DNA of 64,000 nucleotides from Rhodobiaceae bacterium (GCA_021404525.1 JAAWWE010000011.1:1-64000); one strand, 5' to 3'; positions 45,431 to 54,750 are shown, numbered from the stretch's first letter. Numbers and translations: made by a program. The notes: generated by a model not told the origin, from the sequence alone.

Positions 45431-45804
45431 AGAAAAATTGGAAAAAGGGGTGGCCGATCGAAAACGTGACGTAACAGAGGAGGCCACTCCTACCACGCCC
45501 CGATCGGCCGGTCCCGCGGACCCAGGAGATGCGGCGGACCCAGGCACACGCGAGAACAAACTCTATCTTCAGTGGAAAGCCCCAGCTTGCCTTACGCAAA
45601 GCCTGCCAGATATTGCGGCCCCCAACCGTCACACTATGGTGAAAAGAAACTATAGCACAGCCCCTGCCGAACATGAAGAATCGGTAGAGCACCCAGCGCT
45701 AAGGCGTTGGATTATAATAAAAAATTAAGGTTAACAACGAAGGTTTTTGGCTAAATACCTGACCTAGAACGGTATTTCGGCACCAGCGCAGGCAAACGAA
45801 AAAC
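45431..45804. other. Structured gap between the HAD gene and pleD
   Basis: This 374-base stretch is longer than the neighbouring convergent gaps and has no convincing gene. It holds inverted repeats, a 5-bp hairpin at 45510-45522, an 11-base direct repeat (45516-45526 and 45534-45544) and an AT-rich block with TATAAT on the minus strand. See the ncRNA entry for the interpretation. Confidence 0.6.
45442..45706 (-). ncRNA. Candidate minus-strand structured RNA (unverified)
   Basis: On the minus strand a perfect TATAAT (45718-45713) with a weak TTGTTA partner 15 bases upstream could start a transcript near 45706. A long GC-rich region follows and ends with a perfect 9-bp closing stem (45509-45501 with 45460-45452) around a smaller AGGAG/CTCCT hairpin, then ACCCC and five T residues (45446-45442). 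That is a terminator-like end. It may instead be the 3' UTR and terminator of pleD. I could not match it to 6S, SRP or other known RNAs by eye. Confidence 0.35.
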
Positions 45805-47172
45805 TTAAGCGGCTTCAGTATTCACCCGGTTTCGGCCATCCCTTTTGGCCTTGTAGAGCGCCTGATCAGCTCTCTCAAGCAGCGCCTCAGCGCTGTCATA
45901 GGGCCAGATCGCACCGGCAAGGCCGATGCTCACGGTCACCTCAATAGCCTGCTCGACTTCTGTCTTGAAAGCCCGCTCCGCCACACGCGACCGCAGGCGC
46001 TCTGCGATCGCAATTGCAGTGTCAGCATCCGTATCAGGCATGACCACCACAAACTCCTCGCCGCCCAACCTGCACGCGAGGTCAATGCCTCGGACATTGT
46101 CGGAGATCCGGCTGCCAAATTCCTTCAGAACCTCATCACCTGCACCATGACCATAAGTATCGTTCACCGCTTTGAAATAGTCGATGTCGAGCAGCATAAG
46201 CGAAAGTGGTTTCCCGCTATGGGCGCCCTCTTCCACCAATGTTGTCAGGTGGTTTGTCATGTAGCGGCGGTTATAAAGACCCGTTAGCGAGTCCGTGAAG
46301 GCCATTTCAAGACTGCGCTGGAAATTGTCCTTCAACTGATCCTGATAGCGCTTGCGACGCAGCTGCGTGCGGCACCGGGCCATCAGTTCATTCCGCTCAA
46401 CCGGACGCATCAGATAGTCGTTCACGCCCATGTCCAGAGCACGAACCAGCTTTTCCATATCGCCTTCTTCCACCATCGCAAGGATGGGGGTTTGCCGTGT
46501 CGCATCGAGAGATCGCATCTGCGAGCAAAGTCGAAGGCCATCTTCTTCCTTCAACGATAGGGAAATGAGAACCAGATCAAATTCGTCGGTCGCAGCTCGC
46601 TCCATGAGGTCCGCGGAGCTTTCAGCAACCGTAACCTCGTGCTGCTCACTCAACATTTCGCACAAACGGGCTCTCTGGCGTTCCCTGTCATCAACTACAA
46701 GGCACCGGCCGCCAACATCACTTGGTAAGTCGCTCGCGGACGAATCTATGCCGCCAATCCGCTGACCAGTCGACTCCCGCATACGCAGTTCGTCTGTCAG
46801 TGTCTTTAGACGCACAAGGCTTTTAACCCGCGCAAACAAGGCAATGTCATTGATCGGCTTGGTCAGAAAATCGTCGGCACCGCTCTCCAGGCCTTTGACC
46901 CTGTCAGATTGTTGGTCGAGAGCCGTCACCATGACGATGGGGATATGGTGTGTTTCAGGGAGCTGTTTCAGCCGCTCGCAGACCTCATACCCATCCATGC
47001 CAGGCATCATGACATCCAGCAGGACAATATCCGGCTGTTCGCTCTGCGCCATCTCAATGGCAGTGGGTCCATCCGGTGCCTGAATGACATCGAAATACTC
47101 AGCCGTGAGCTTTGCTTCCAAGAGCTTCAGATTGGCAGGAATGTCATCAACAATGAGAACTCGGGCGGTCAC
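45805..47172 (-). CDS. pleD: PleD-type response regulator diguanylate cyclase
   Basis: A 455-residue protein with REC-REC-GGDEF architecture. REC1 has the phospho-acceptor Asp53 (IVLLDVMMPGMDG). REC2 lacks the acceptor Asp (EFDLVLISLSL), as in Caulobacter PleD, where it is a dimerisation adaptor. The catalytic motif is GGEEF, preceded by the inhibitory I-site R-G-I-D five residues upstream. It makes c-di-GMP at the swarmer-to-stalked transition. The start is a GTG at 47172. It follows divK by three bases. Confidence 0.96.
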   Translation of the reverse strand: MTARVLIVDDIPANLKLLEAKLTAEYFDVIQAPDGPTAIEMAQSEQPDIVLLDVMMPGMDGYEVCERLKQLPETHHIPIVMVTALDQQSDRVKGLESGADDFLTKPINDIALFARVKSLVRLKTLTDELRMRESTGQRIGGIDSSASDLPSDVGGRCLVVDDRERQRARLCEMLSEQHEVTVAESSADLMERAATDEFDLVLISLSLKEEDGLRLCSQMRSLDATRQTPILAMVEEGDMEKLVRALDMGVNDYLMRPVERNELMARCRTQLRRKRYQDQLKDNFQRSLEMAFTDSLTGLYNRRYMTNHLTTLVEEGAHSGKPLSLMLLDIDYFKAVNDTYGHGAGDEVLKEFGSRISDNVRGIDLACRLGGEEFVVVMPDTDADTAIAIAERLRSRVAERAFKTEVEQAIEVTVSIGLAGAIWPYDSAEALLERADQALYKAKRDGRNRVNTEAA

Positions 47173-47175
47173 GGC

Positions 47176-47541
47176 TTACCCCAAAAAACGCTGAACCGTT
47201 TCTAGGAACTGCGTCACCGAAATCGGTTTCGCAATATAGGCCTCACATCCGCCTTCCCGGATCTTCTCTTCGTCGCCCTTCATGGCAAACGCCGTAACGG
47301 CAACGACGGGGATTTCACGCAGATTGTCGTCTTCTTTGATCCATTTAGTGACTTCGAGGCCAGAGACCTCCGGCAGCTGGATATCCATGAGAATCAGGTC
47401 TGGATGGTTGGAACGAGCGATTTCCAACGCTTCGATACCATCCTTCGTTTGAAGGGTCTGATATCCATGCGCATCGAGAAGATCGTGAAAGAGCTTCATA
47501 TTGAGCTCATTGTCTTCAACGATAAGAACCGTTTTCGACAT
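47176..47541 (-). CDS. divK: Single-domain response regulator DivK
   Basis: A receiver-only protein of 121 residues with Asp53 in [13 protein letters not shown], acidic pair E9-D10, a Thr and a Lys (AYIAKPIS). It matches Caulobacter DivK, which signals through PleC/DivJ to DivL-CckA and so controls CtrA. The family's usual start is at 47541 ([11 protein letters not shown]); an ATG at 47550 would add three residues. The divK-pleD order is conserved across alphaproteobacteria. Confidence 0.96.
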   Translation of the reverse strand: MSKTVLIVEDNELNMKLFHDLLDAHGYQTLQTKDGIEALEIARSNHPDLILMDIQLPEVSGLEVTKWIKEDDNLREIPVVAVTAFAMKGDEEKIREGGCEAYIAKPISVTQFLETVQRFLG

Positions 47542-47661
47542 CGCTTTCATAACTCCAACACCCCATACTCTACCTGCTAGGATCAGCAGCGCTGCCGGGC
47601 GGAGGCAGCTTGTGACACAAAAATGATCGACTTTTCAGTCTCCCATCTGACCTCAATATCC

Positions 47662-47677
47662 TTAACCAATCCTTTAA
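47662..47677. promoter_or_regulatory. CtrA-like box upstream of divK
   Basis: TTAA (47662-47665) and TTAA (47674-47677) are spaced by eight bases; the usual CtrA spacing is seven. The first half extends to TTAACCAA, near the half-site TTAACCAT. It lies about 120 bases upstream of the divK start. CtrA control of divK is known in Caulobacter, so the site is plausible but imperfect. Confidence 0.3.
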
Positions 47678-47746
47678 GATTTGGGGGATATCCGCCAATA
47701 TCCGTACTTGATCAGCACTTCATAAATATTTGGTTTCAAAACGAAA

Positions 47747-48037
47747 ATGCACACACCCCTACCTCCCGAAACAGCTGAAGCGGTCGCCCTTCAGGCCCTC
47801 ACTCATATCGCCGCAGATGACGACCTGCTTGGCGCATTTCTGGCCCAAACTGGCCTTGCCGTTGAAGAGCTGAAGTCCCAAGCAACCGATCCAGCTCTTC
47901 TCGGCGGCGTTCTCGATTTCCTCATGAGCGATGAGGCGGGCCTTATAGCGTTCTGTGAGGCGGTCAGCCTGGAACCCGAAATGCCAGGCCTCGCCCGGCG
48001 GTCTCTGCCTGGCGGCGAAGAGGTACATTGGACATGA
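47747..48037 (+). CDS. DUF3572 family protein
   Basis: A 96-residue helical protein with the DUF3572 pattern (ALQALTHIAADDDLLGAFLAQTGL and ALLGGVLDFLMSDEAGLIAFCEA). The family is nearly confined to alphaproteobacteria and often lies beside divK-pleD. Function unknown. Its last four bases overlap the start of the next gene (ATGA). Confidence 0.9.
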   Translation: MHTPLPPETAEAVALQALTHIAADDDLLGAFLAQTGLAVEELKSQATDPALLGGVLDFLMSDEAGLIAFCEAVSLEPEMPGLARRSLPGGEEVHWT

Positions 48038-48711
48038 ACACTTCATCTGATCTGGACACAGGCGTCCGCGCAGCCCTCAATGAACTTAAACTGGACCCCA
48101 CTCAGCCGCTCATCATTTCCGATGCGGACGAAGTTTTGCTTCAGTTTGTAGCAGGTTTAGAGCGTTACCTGGACGGCCAGGGCCTGTGGCTCGACCTTCA
48201 GACGTTTGCCCTGTCTGGCAACATAAAACACAAAGAGACCGACGAACCTGTTCCGGTTGAAAAAACACCTGACCTTCTCGCCGGTTTTTTTAAAGCCGAA
48301 GCAGGAAATCTCACCGCCGTTGATCATGCGGCCGAGGCACTAGACGCCTTGTCCAACCGGGCGCAAATCATAGTCCTGACCAATGTACCCACCGCTCAGC
48401 GAGACGCGCGCGCCGAAAGTCTGGCACGCCAAGGCATGAGCTATCCGGTCATCGCCAACAAGGGACTCAAAGGACCGGCGGTAAGCCACATTGCCGATGC
48501 ATTCACCGCGCCGGTGTTTTTCCTGGATGACATTCCCCATAATTTGAAATCGGTCGCCGAGTCACACGAAGAAAGCCGCAGATTGCACTTCATCGCCGAT
48601 AAAAGGCTCGCCAAGCTGCTACCACCTTCTGAGCACAGCCACTTCCATTCAAGCCATTGGCCGGACGCACAAGCCTTTATGGAAGCAGAACTTGCGGCCC
48701 AAGGGTTCTAG
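48034..48711 (+). CDS. HAD-like protein with atypical motifs
   Basis: A 225-residue protein with a HAD-like order: ISDADEVLLQF in place of D-x-D-x-T/V motif I, IIVLTNVP motif II, NKGLKGP motif III and VFFLDDIPHNLKS motif IV. The acidic residues of motif IV are intact. The C-terminus has an unusual SHFHSSHW segment. The second Asp of motif I precedes a Glu rather than the usual Gly, so activity should be tested. The ATG at 48034 overlaps the DUF3572 stop. Substrate unknown. Confidence 0.78.
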   Translation: MNTSSDLDTGVRAALNELKLDPTQPLIISDADEVLLQFVAGLERYLDGQGLWLDLQTFALSGNIKHKETDEPVPVEKTPDLLAGFFKAEAGNLTAVDHAAEALDALSNRAQIIVLTNVPTAQRDARAESLARQGMSYPVIANKGLKGPAVSHIADAFTAPVFFLDDIPHNLKSVAESHEESRRLHFIADKRLAKLLPPSEHSHFHSSHWPDAQAFMEAELAAQGF

Positions 48712-48722
48712 GAGGGCCGATC

Positions 48723-49631
48723 ATGCGACTTGGGGTCGACCTGGGAGGGACGAAAATCGAAGCCATCCTGATGGACCGGGATGGTGAGATCGTCGAGCGC
48801 AAACGCGTCGCCACGCCACGGGGAGACTATGAGAAAACCGTTCTAGCTATCCGTGACCTTGTTGAGGAGACAGCCGGATCTGCGCCACGACAGACACCTG
48901 TTGGCATCGGCATCCCCGGAACGGTGTCACCGGCGACTGGGCTCATCAAAAACGCAAACTCCACTTGGCTGATTGGCAAGCCATTCGATACAGACCTGGA
49001 AGCAGCCCTGAACAGGCCCATACGCTTGGCAAACGATGCAGACTGTTTCGCCCTATCAGAGGCAGCGGACGGAGCAGGCAAAGGCCATGCGTCCGTCTTC
49101 GGTGTTATCCTCGGGACTGGTGTGGGCGGCGGCATCGTGATCAATAGCACCCCTGTTACCGGCCCGAATGCCATTGCGGGCGAATGGGGCCACAACGCCC
49201 TTCCCTGGCCAACCGCGCAAGAACTCCCAGGGCCCATATGCTATTGCGGAAAAACAGGCTGCATCGAAACCTGGTTGTCTGGACCTTCCTTGGAGCAGCA
49301 AGCCACACCTGGACCTCTTTCTGGACTGAGCGCTTTGGAACTCGCCGATGCAGCCCAGTCGGGCATAGAGGAAGCTCAAACCCTCATCGAGCAATATGCA
49401 GGCCGGTTGGCCCGCGCGCTTGCCGGTGTGATCAATATTATTGACCCCTCGGTGATTGTCCTTGGCGGAGGCCTGTCTGCCATTCAGCAGCTCTACACCT
49501 CCGTTCCCCAGAAATGGGGCCCTCACGTTTTCTCAGATACTGTTGTGACCGAACTGAAACCAAACAGGCACGGAGATTCAAGCGGCGTCCGAGGTGCAGC
49601 ATGGCTTTGGCCAGAGTCTGAGGATCACTGA
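48723..49631 (+). CDS. ROK-family sugar kinase
   Basis: A 302-residue ROK kinase. The phosphate loop is [22 protein letters not shown] and a [10 protein letters not shown] active-site segment follow, and the zinc motif C-x-C-x(4)-C (CYCGKTGC) with IETWLSGPS is present. It likely phosphorylates fructose, N-acetylglucosamine or mannose. GGAGG precedes the ATG; a longer upstream frame overlaps the HAD gene. Confidence 0.93.
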   Translation: MRLGVDLGGTKIEAILMDRDGEIVERKRVATPRGDYEKTVLAIRDLVEETAGSAPRQTPVGIGIPGTVSPATGLIKNANSTWLIGKPFDTDLEAALNRPIRLANDADCFALSEAADGAGKGHASVFGVILGTGVGGGIVINSTPVTGPNAIAGEWGHNALPWPTAQELPGPICYCGKTGCIETWLSGPSLEQQATPGPLSGLSALELADAAQSGIEEAQTLIEQYAGRLARALAGVINIIDPSVIVLGGGLSAIQQLYTSVPQKWGPHVFSDTVVTELKPNRHGDSSGVRGAAWLWPESEDH

Positions 49632-49632
49632 A

Positions 49633-50901
49633 ATGCCTTCGCCCACCCATGGTTTTTGTCGGGATTGTCTGGAGCCTGTCCCGGCGGGCAAGAACAGGTG
49701 TCCGGCCTGCAGGCGGCCGAGAGTTCTGCACCACCCTGAACTCCACAAGCTCAGCATTGCTCATCTCGACTGTGATGCTTTCTACGCAGCTGTCGAGAAA
49801 CGCGATAACCCAGACCTGAAAGACAAACCCGTCATCATTGGCGGCGGCAAACGCGGTGTCGTCAGCACAGCATGTTACATCGCCCGTATCCGCGGCGTCG
49901 GGTCGGCCATGCCCATGTTCAAAGCCCTCAAAGCCTGCCCGGAGGCCGTTGTGGTGAAGCCCAACATGGAAAAATACGCCAAGGCCGGCGGTGAAGTCCG
50001 GGCTCTCATGCGAGAACTCACCCCACTCGTCGAACCCCTCTCCATCGACGAAGCTTTCATGGACTTGAGTGGAACCGAGCGCCTGCATCACGCCCCGCCC
50101 GCCCTCACCATGCTGCGGCTGGTGAACCGCATTGAAGAAGAAATCGGCATCACCGTCTCTGTTGGCCTGAGCTTCAACAAGTTCCTGGCGAAAGTGGCGT
50201 CCGATCTCAACAAACCGCGCGGCTTCTCCATCATTGGTGAAGAAGAAGCCATGGACTTTCTGGGTGACAAACCCGTCTCAATCATCTGGGGGGTTGGCAA
50301 GGCCTTCAATGCCAAACTCAAGAAAGACGGCATCACACTGGTGCGCCATATAAGACAGTACGAAGAAAGTGCACTGATGGCTCGCTATGGATCGATGGGG
50401 CGCCGCCTTTGGCAACTCTCCCATTGCCAGGACAGCCGCCGGATCAAGCCTCATGGCGCGGCCAAAAGCATCTCTGCAGAAACGACCTTCTTTGATGATA
50501 TATCCGATATCGAGGAGCTGAAGAGAAAACTTTGGCCGCTCTGCGAACGCGTCGCCAAGCGCGCCAAAAAAGCTGAAATTGCCGGAAAGACAGTGACACT
50601 AAAACTGAAAACAGCGAGCTTCAAATCGCGCACGCGCAGCCAGACCTTGCCAAACCCGACTCTTCTCGCTGACGTCCTTTATGAAACGGCCCTGCCTCTG
50701 CTAGAGCCAGAAGCCGACGGCACCCCGTTCCGTCTCATGGGCATTGGCATCTCATCCCTGACAGACGCAGACCTCGCAGACCCCGCCGACCTTCTTAACC
50801 CAGGCGCCACCCGTCGTGCCGACGCAGAACGTGCAATGGACAGTGTACGCGCAAAATTCGGTGAGGACGCCATCAAAAAAGGGCGCGGACTTAAACGCTA
50901 G
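49633..50901 (+). CDS. dinB: DNA polymerase IV with N-terminal zinc ribbon
   Basis: A 422-residue Y-family polymerase. The catalytic core has [18 protein letters not shown] (metal Asp), [13 protein letters not shown] and [11 protein letters not shown]; a little-finger domain follows. The first 40 residues have CRDC...CPAC, a zinc-ribbon fold absent from E. coli DinB. The start at 49633 directly follows the ROK stop. It copies damaged DNA with low fidelity. N-terminal ribbons of this type are seen in several alphaproteobacteria. Confidence 0.95.
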   Translation: MPSPTHGFCRDCLEPVPAGKNRCPACRRPRVLHHPELHKLSIAHLDCDAFYAAVEKRDNPDLKDKPVIIGGGKRGVVSTACYIARIRGVGSAMPMFKALKACPEAVVVKPNMEKYAKAGGEVRALMRELTPLVEPLSIDEAFMDLSGTERLHHAPPALTMLRLVNRIEEEIGITVSVGLSFNKFLAKVASDLNKPRGFSIIGEEEAMDFLGDKPVSIIWGVGKAFNAKLKKDGITLVRHIRQYEESALMARYGSMGRRLWQLSHCQDSRRIKPHGAAKSISAETTFFDDISDIEELKRKLWPLCERVAKRAKKAEIAGKTVTLKLKTASFKSRTRSQTLPNPTLLADVLYETALPLLEPEADGTPFRLMGIGISSLTDADLADPADLLNPGATRRADAERAMDSVRAKFGEDAIKKGRGLKR

Positions 50902-50904
50902 GTG

Positions 50905-51774
50905 CTAGCAGGGATCCGAGACCAGGTAGGTCAACTCCGTCAGCGTCCCATTTATAACAATGTCGCCATAGTCCAACACGAGATTAGACGAAACGCCATT
51001 GTCGTAGAGACGATAAGAAACCTGATACTCAGGCAATCCCTCTTTTGCATTTGGCAAAAAATAGCTCACCTGCACCGGCCAGGACGATGCGCTCTCGAGC
51101 GCAAGCCCCTCCCCGTCAGTTGCAACCTCTTTGATCTCTGCAACACTTGGCTTCCCGATAAATGAACTCACCAAAAAATACTTGTCAGTTTCCGCACCTT
51201 CAAAAACAGGCGCACTAAACAATGTCTCCCCTGCCTGCGCCGCCTCAACAAGGTTTTTCATAAACTCACTTGGAAAAATAATGTCCTGAGGGAGTTGAAG
51301 GGTAAGATCGCCGGGCTCGGTGAAAGACGCAACAAGCGGACTTTCTGACCTGTCTGCAAAACCCGAGATCGTATTGACCAGAGAAAGCCCTGCGAATTGT
51401 TGCACTTCAAAACGAAACTGATCTCCGTCAGCGCTCTCCCAGGAAGTCATGCGAACATCAGTCACTTCAGCGCGACCGTCTGTATCAACAATTTCCGTTA
51501 CAAGTCTCTGTGAGAGCGTGTACCCGTCGCAGGAATTGCCATCCCACTCAAGGACCATTCGACCACTTAAAGCTCCCACATCCGCGCTGGTTTTTACTTC
51601 TGATAGTTGAAGCTCATAAACAGCACGGTGAGCAGCAAGTTCCTCCGCGTGAACATCGGTGCTCCAAAACAGTGCCAGGAGCGCGAGACCGCCAGTTGCG
51701 AGGGAAGAAATTTGAGGCGATGCTAGGCCAGCCTTGCCGTTCCGGCGCCCATTTTCAGATCGAATTAAATCCAT
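50905..51774 (-). CDS. eipB: EipB homologue (DUF1849 cell-envelope protein)
   Basis: A protein of about 289 residues with a signal peptide (about residues 1-45, ending VHA) and a DUF1849 beta-barrel-like domain: HRAVYELQLSEV, EWDGNSCDGYTLSQR, FEGAETDKYFLVS and a final SDPC. The two Cys residues fit the conserved disulfide of Brucella EipB, which maintains the envelope. It converges on dinB with three bases between. ATG 51774 or 51780 is possible, and its start overlaps the divergent dehydrogenase start. Confidence 0.88.
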   Translation of the reverse strand: MDLIRSENGRRNGKAGLASPQISSLATGGLALLALFWSTDVHAEELAAHRAVYELQLSEVKTSADVGALSGRMVLEWDGNSCDGYTLSQRLVTEIVDTDGRAEVTDVRMTSWESADGDQFRFEVQQFAGLSLVNTISGFADRSESPLVASFTEPGDLTLQLPQDIIFPSEFMKNLVEAAQAGETLFSAPVFEGAETDKYFLVSSFIGKPSVAEIKEVATDGEGLALESASSWPVQVSYFLPNAKEGLPEYQVSYRLYDNGVSSNLVLDYGDIVINGTLTELTYLVSDPC

Positions 51775-52738
51775 GTCCAAACCAAAAATCCTTGTTACGC
51801 GAAAGCTCCCGCCAGCCGTCGAAGAAAGACTTCAAAAAGACTATCTGCCTGACCTTAACGCAACAGACGAGATTTATGGACAAGAAGAACTGATTAAACG
51901 CGCAAAAGACTGCGACGCACTTCTTGTGACGGTTACCGACTCAATCAGTCGCACCGTAATTGAGCAACTGCCTGAATCTATCAGAATGATAGCTACTTTC
52001 TCTGTCGGGTTTGACCAGATTGATATCGCAGCCGCACAAGATCGTGGAATTACCGTGAGCAACACGCCGGGCGTGCTAACAAATGCAACCGCCGATATTG
52101 CCCTGCTTCTTCTGCTGGGCGCGGCGCGGGGTGCGGGCAACGGGGAGCACGCCGTTCGTCAAAATAGCTGGAAGAACTGGGCTCCAACGGGGTTTTTGGG
52201 CCGCGACCTCACGGGAAAACGCCTGGGCATCCTTGGTATGGGACGCATTGGACAAGCGGTCGCAAAGCGCGCACGAGCCTTCGATATGGAGATCCATTAC
52301 CACAATCGAAGCCGCCTGCCCGCGGAACAAGAGGCTGGCGCTCACTACCATGCAAGTCTAGAGGCCCTCCTCCCGTACTGCGATTTCCTGTCGATTCATG
52401 CCGCTTCCACACCGCAGACGCGCGGCATAATCAATGCAGAAACCTTGCGGGCTTTACCCGCCGGAGCAATCGTTGTGAACACCTCACGGGGTGACCTGGT
52501 AGACGATGACGCGCTCATACATGCGTTAGCGTCTGGTCATTTAGGCGCGGCCGGTCTCGACGTCTTCAACAATGAACCCGATTTGGACCCTCGCTATCGC
52601 GCGCTGCCCAATACATTTCTGCTCCCCCATTTGGGCAGTGCGACGCTTGAAACACGCAACGCTATGGGGTTCTGCGCGCTCGACAATCTGGACGCCTTTT
52701 TCGCTGGAAAGCCCCTTCCAACACCCGTCACGCCCTAG
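51773..52738 (+). CDS. D-2-hydroxyacid dehydrogenase (glyoxylate/hydroxypyruvate reductase type)
   Basis: A 321-residue NAD(P)-dependent D-2-hydroxyacid dehydrogenase. The dinucleotide loop is LGILGMGRIGQAVA, and the catalytic Arg, Glu and His lie in NTSRGDLV, NEPDLDPRY and LLPHLGSAT. It reduces glyoxylate, hydroxypyruvate or a related keto acid. The start at 51773 (MSKPKILV) lies at the start of the divergent eipB, so the promoters must lie within the opposite coding regions. Confidence 0.93.
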   Translation: MSKPKILVTRKLPPAVEERLQKDYLPDLNATDEIYGQEELIKRAKDCDALLVTVTDSISRTVIEQLPESIRMIATFSVGFDQIDIAAAQDRGITVSNTPGVLTNATADIALLLLLGAARGAGNGEHAVRQNSWKNWAPTGFLGRDLTGKRLGILGMGRIGQAVAKRARAFDMEIHYHNRSRLPAEQEAGAHYHASLEALLPYCDFLSIHAASTPQTRGIINAETLRALPAGAIVVNTSRGDLVDDDALIHALASGHLGAAGLDVFNNEPDLDPRYRALPNTFLLPHLGSATLETRNAMGFCALDNLDAFFAGKPLPTPVTP

Positions 52739-52910
52739 GCAAACAACTACGCCTCGCCCCCACAGCGCTCGGCAAATTCTGCCGCCATGGACGGGCTCAC
52801 CCAAATTTCATCAAGGAAACCGCCATTCTCGTTTTGGCACGTGGTTTGCGACCACCTCTCCAAACACATGCGCGCAATCCGTCATCGGTGCGCCTTTAGG
52901 AGACCTGGCT

Positions 52911-53627
52911 ATGGGCCAACAGATACCAAACGAGCGACCTATGGACGCTTTGCGTGAGAGCATTCATCCCGTGATCGACACCATGGAGATGCGTCTTCGT
53001 TGTGAACTGCTCCGGGAAGCTCAAGAGTCAGTAGACCCAGACACTGTTGTCGTCAAAGCGCTGGAATATGCGGCAGAAGCCGAACAGCGCATTGCTGAGC
53101 TCAACGCCCGTGTTCGCACGTTGGAGTCTCTGGCGAAGACAGACGAACTCACAGGCCTTCTCAACCGCCGTGGTTTTTATGACGCCGTACGCCGCGAATT
53201 GCAGCAATCGTCCCGCCACAAAGAGACTGGTGTCCTTGCCTATATCGATCTCGACGAATTCAAACCCATCAACGACAATCTGGGCCATGCCGCTGGCGAC
53301 GAAGTTCTCCAGTCGGTCGGCAGGCAACTAGGCACAAACATCCGAGCAACAGACTTTGCAGCACGCCTTGGTGGCGACGAATTCGCTGTCCTGTTCGTAC
53401 GCGCAGAACATATTCCTGCCCGTAAACGGGCGCGTGTCATGCTGGAAGAATTGAACAGCCTGACGGTGACCTGGAAACGTAAGAAGATTCAGGTACGTGC
53501 AAGCATGGGTCTGGCCAACTACACAGGCGAAACCGCTTTCGAAGAGCTGCTGGCACAATCCGACAGGGCCATGTACCGAGAGAAGCGCAAAGCGTCAGAA
53601 AGCCGCTCAGCCGCCGCCACTCGGTAG
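52911..53627 (+). CDS. GGDEF-domain diguanylate cyclase
   Basis: A 238-residue protein: an N-terminal helical, probably coiled-coil segment (AEQRIAELNARVRTLESL) and a GGDEF domain with GGDEF intact and the I-site R-A-T-D five residues before it. It should make c-di-GMP with product inhibition. The sensory input is not visible, and no transmembrane helix is present. The start at 52911 follows AGGAG; earlier frames lack a site. Its end overlaps the convergent deiminase-like gene by 21 bases. Confidence 0.92.
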   Translation: MGQQIPNERPMDALRESIHPVIDTMEMRLRCELLREAQESVDPDTVVVKALEYAAEAEQRIAELNARVRTLESLAKTDELTGLLNRRGFYDAVRRELQQSSRHKETGVLAYIDLDEFKPINDNLGHAAGDEVLQSVGRQLGTNIRATDFAARLGGDEFAVLFVRAEHIPARKRARVMLEELNSLTVTWKRKKIQVRASMGLANYTGETAFEELLAQSDRAMYREKRKASESRSAAATR

Positions 53628-54659
53628 CGCCGGTTCTGGTTGAGTTAGGCGTCGGATCGCGCCCCCGCCTTTGGCTAGGACAGGCGTTGGAACCTGGATC
53701 ACCTTTCTGTCCGAATAGACAGCGCCGATGATTGAGGCAGCAATCCCGTCATTTGGGTCACCATAAGACGGCACGATAACCGCCCCATTTGCGACATAGA
53801 AATCAAGATAGTTCGACGCTAGCCGCGTTCCATCAAAACCAATCTGCGGGTTCTGCGGGAGCGGTACCGACGTGATCGTGAGACTTTCTCCCCGCGCCGT
53901 CACAGCCGACTCCAAATGCGCCCTATTGTCAGCCAGCGTTGCCCGGTCGAGATCGTCAGGGTCAGATACTTCAGAAACAAGTACCCTACCTCTCCCCGCA
54001 AAGACTGCAACGCGGCTCACCTGACCCTGCGTGGGATCAGCGGCAAGCCCCCCTCCAAGCCAGATCACTTTTCGAGCGCCCAAAAAGAGAGCGAGCCGCT
54101 CCTCAATCTCGGGACGGGTCAACTCAGGATTACGATCTTCATTGAGAAGACATTCCTCCGTCGCAAGCACGGTGCCATATCCATCAGCGCTGATCGCCCC
54201 GCCTTCCAACACCATGTCTGCCGGGAAGCTCTTTGTTCTTTCGTGGTGGAGAATTTTTCCTGCAAGAGCCGCATCCCGGGCAAACCCATGCACAGAGTTA
54301 CCCCACCCGTTGAACTGCCAGGCAATGCCAGCGACGGCGTCCTCACCATTGCTCACATACATAGGCGCAGTGTCCCGCGCCCAACAGTCATCGATAGGAA
54401 GCTCTAGAAACTCGACATTTTTGTTGCGCCCGCAGGCAAATCGCGCTTGCGCGGCATCCTCTTCACGAACGACCACCACGACCGGTTCATATTCAGCGAT
54501 GGTCCGAATGACCTCGGCTGCTTCTGTATAAGCCTGCGGCATCAAATCACGCCAGCGGTCGGTCCTGGACGGCCATTGGACCCAACACCGCCTGTGCGGT
54601 TCCCACTCTCCTGGTAGAAAAAACCCCTCACCCACCGGAGAGTGCAAATAATCGTCCAT
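53607..54659 (-). CDS. Agmatine deiminase homologue lacking catalytic residues
   Basis: A 350-residue PAD-superfamily protein with the agmatine-deiminase plan (CWVQWPSR, DCWARDTAPMYV, GIAWQFNGWG, LEGGAISADG). The usual G-H-I-D reads GQVS (Gln213, Ser215), and the C-terminal G-G-G-N-I-H-C is GGGAIRR with Arg336 and Arg337. The His, Asp and catalytic Cys are thus replaced while Asp96 and the E152-G-G loop remain. Deimination is therefore unlikely. A binding, regulatory or altered-chemistry role is inferred. The reading frame is intact and not decayed. Confidence 0.85.
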   Translation of the reverse strand: MDDYLHSPVGEGFFLPGEWEPHRRCWVQWPSRTDRWRDLMPQAYTEAAEVIRTIAEYEPVVVVVREEDAAQARFACGRNKNVEFLELPIDDCWARDTAPMYVSNGEDAVAGIAWQFNGWGNSVHGFARDAALAGKILHHERTKSFPADMVLEGGAISADGYGTVLATEECLLNEDRNPELTRPEIEERLALFLGARKVIWLGGGLAADPTQGQVSRVAVFAGRGRVLVSEVSDPDDLDRATLADNRAHLESAVTARGESLTITSVPLPQNPQIGFDGTRLASNYLDFYVANGAVIVPSYGDPNDGIAASIIGAVYSDRKVIQVPTPVLAKGGGAIRRLTQPEPALPSGGG

Positions 54660-54750
54660 AAGTTCCCCTAATCTGACTCAAAATACTGCGCAGACGAGCC
54701 ATTGTGCCGTAAACTGGCCAGAAAGAAAAACTCACTGACAGGACGCCGAA

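Noticed and set aside
45438..45728. Plus-strand frame of 96 codons between the HAD gene and pleD
   Set aside because: Proline- and charge-rich without a domain; the start overlaps the HAD stop region and it lies on structured sequence that better fits an RNA.
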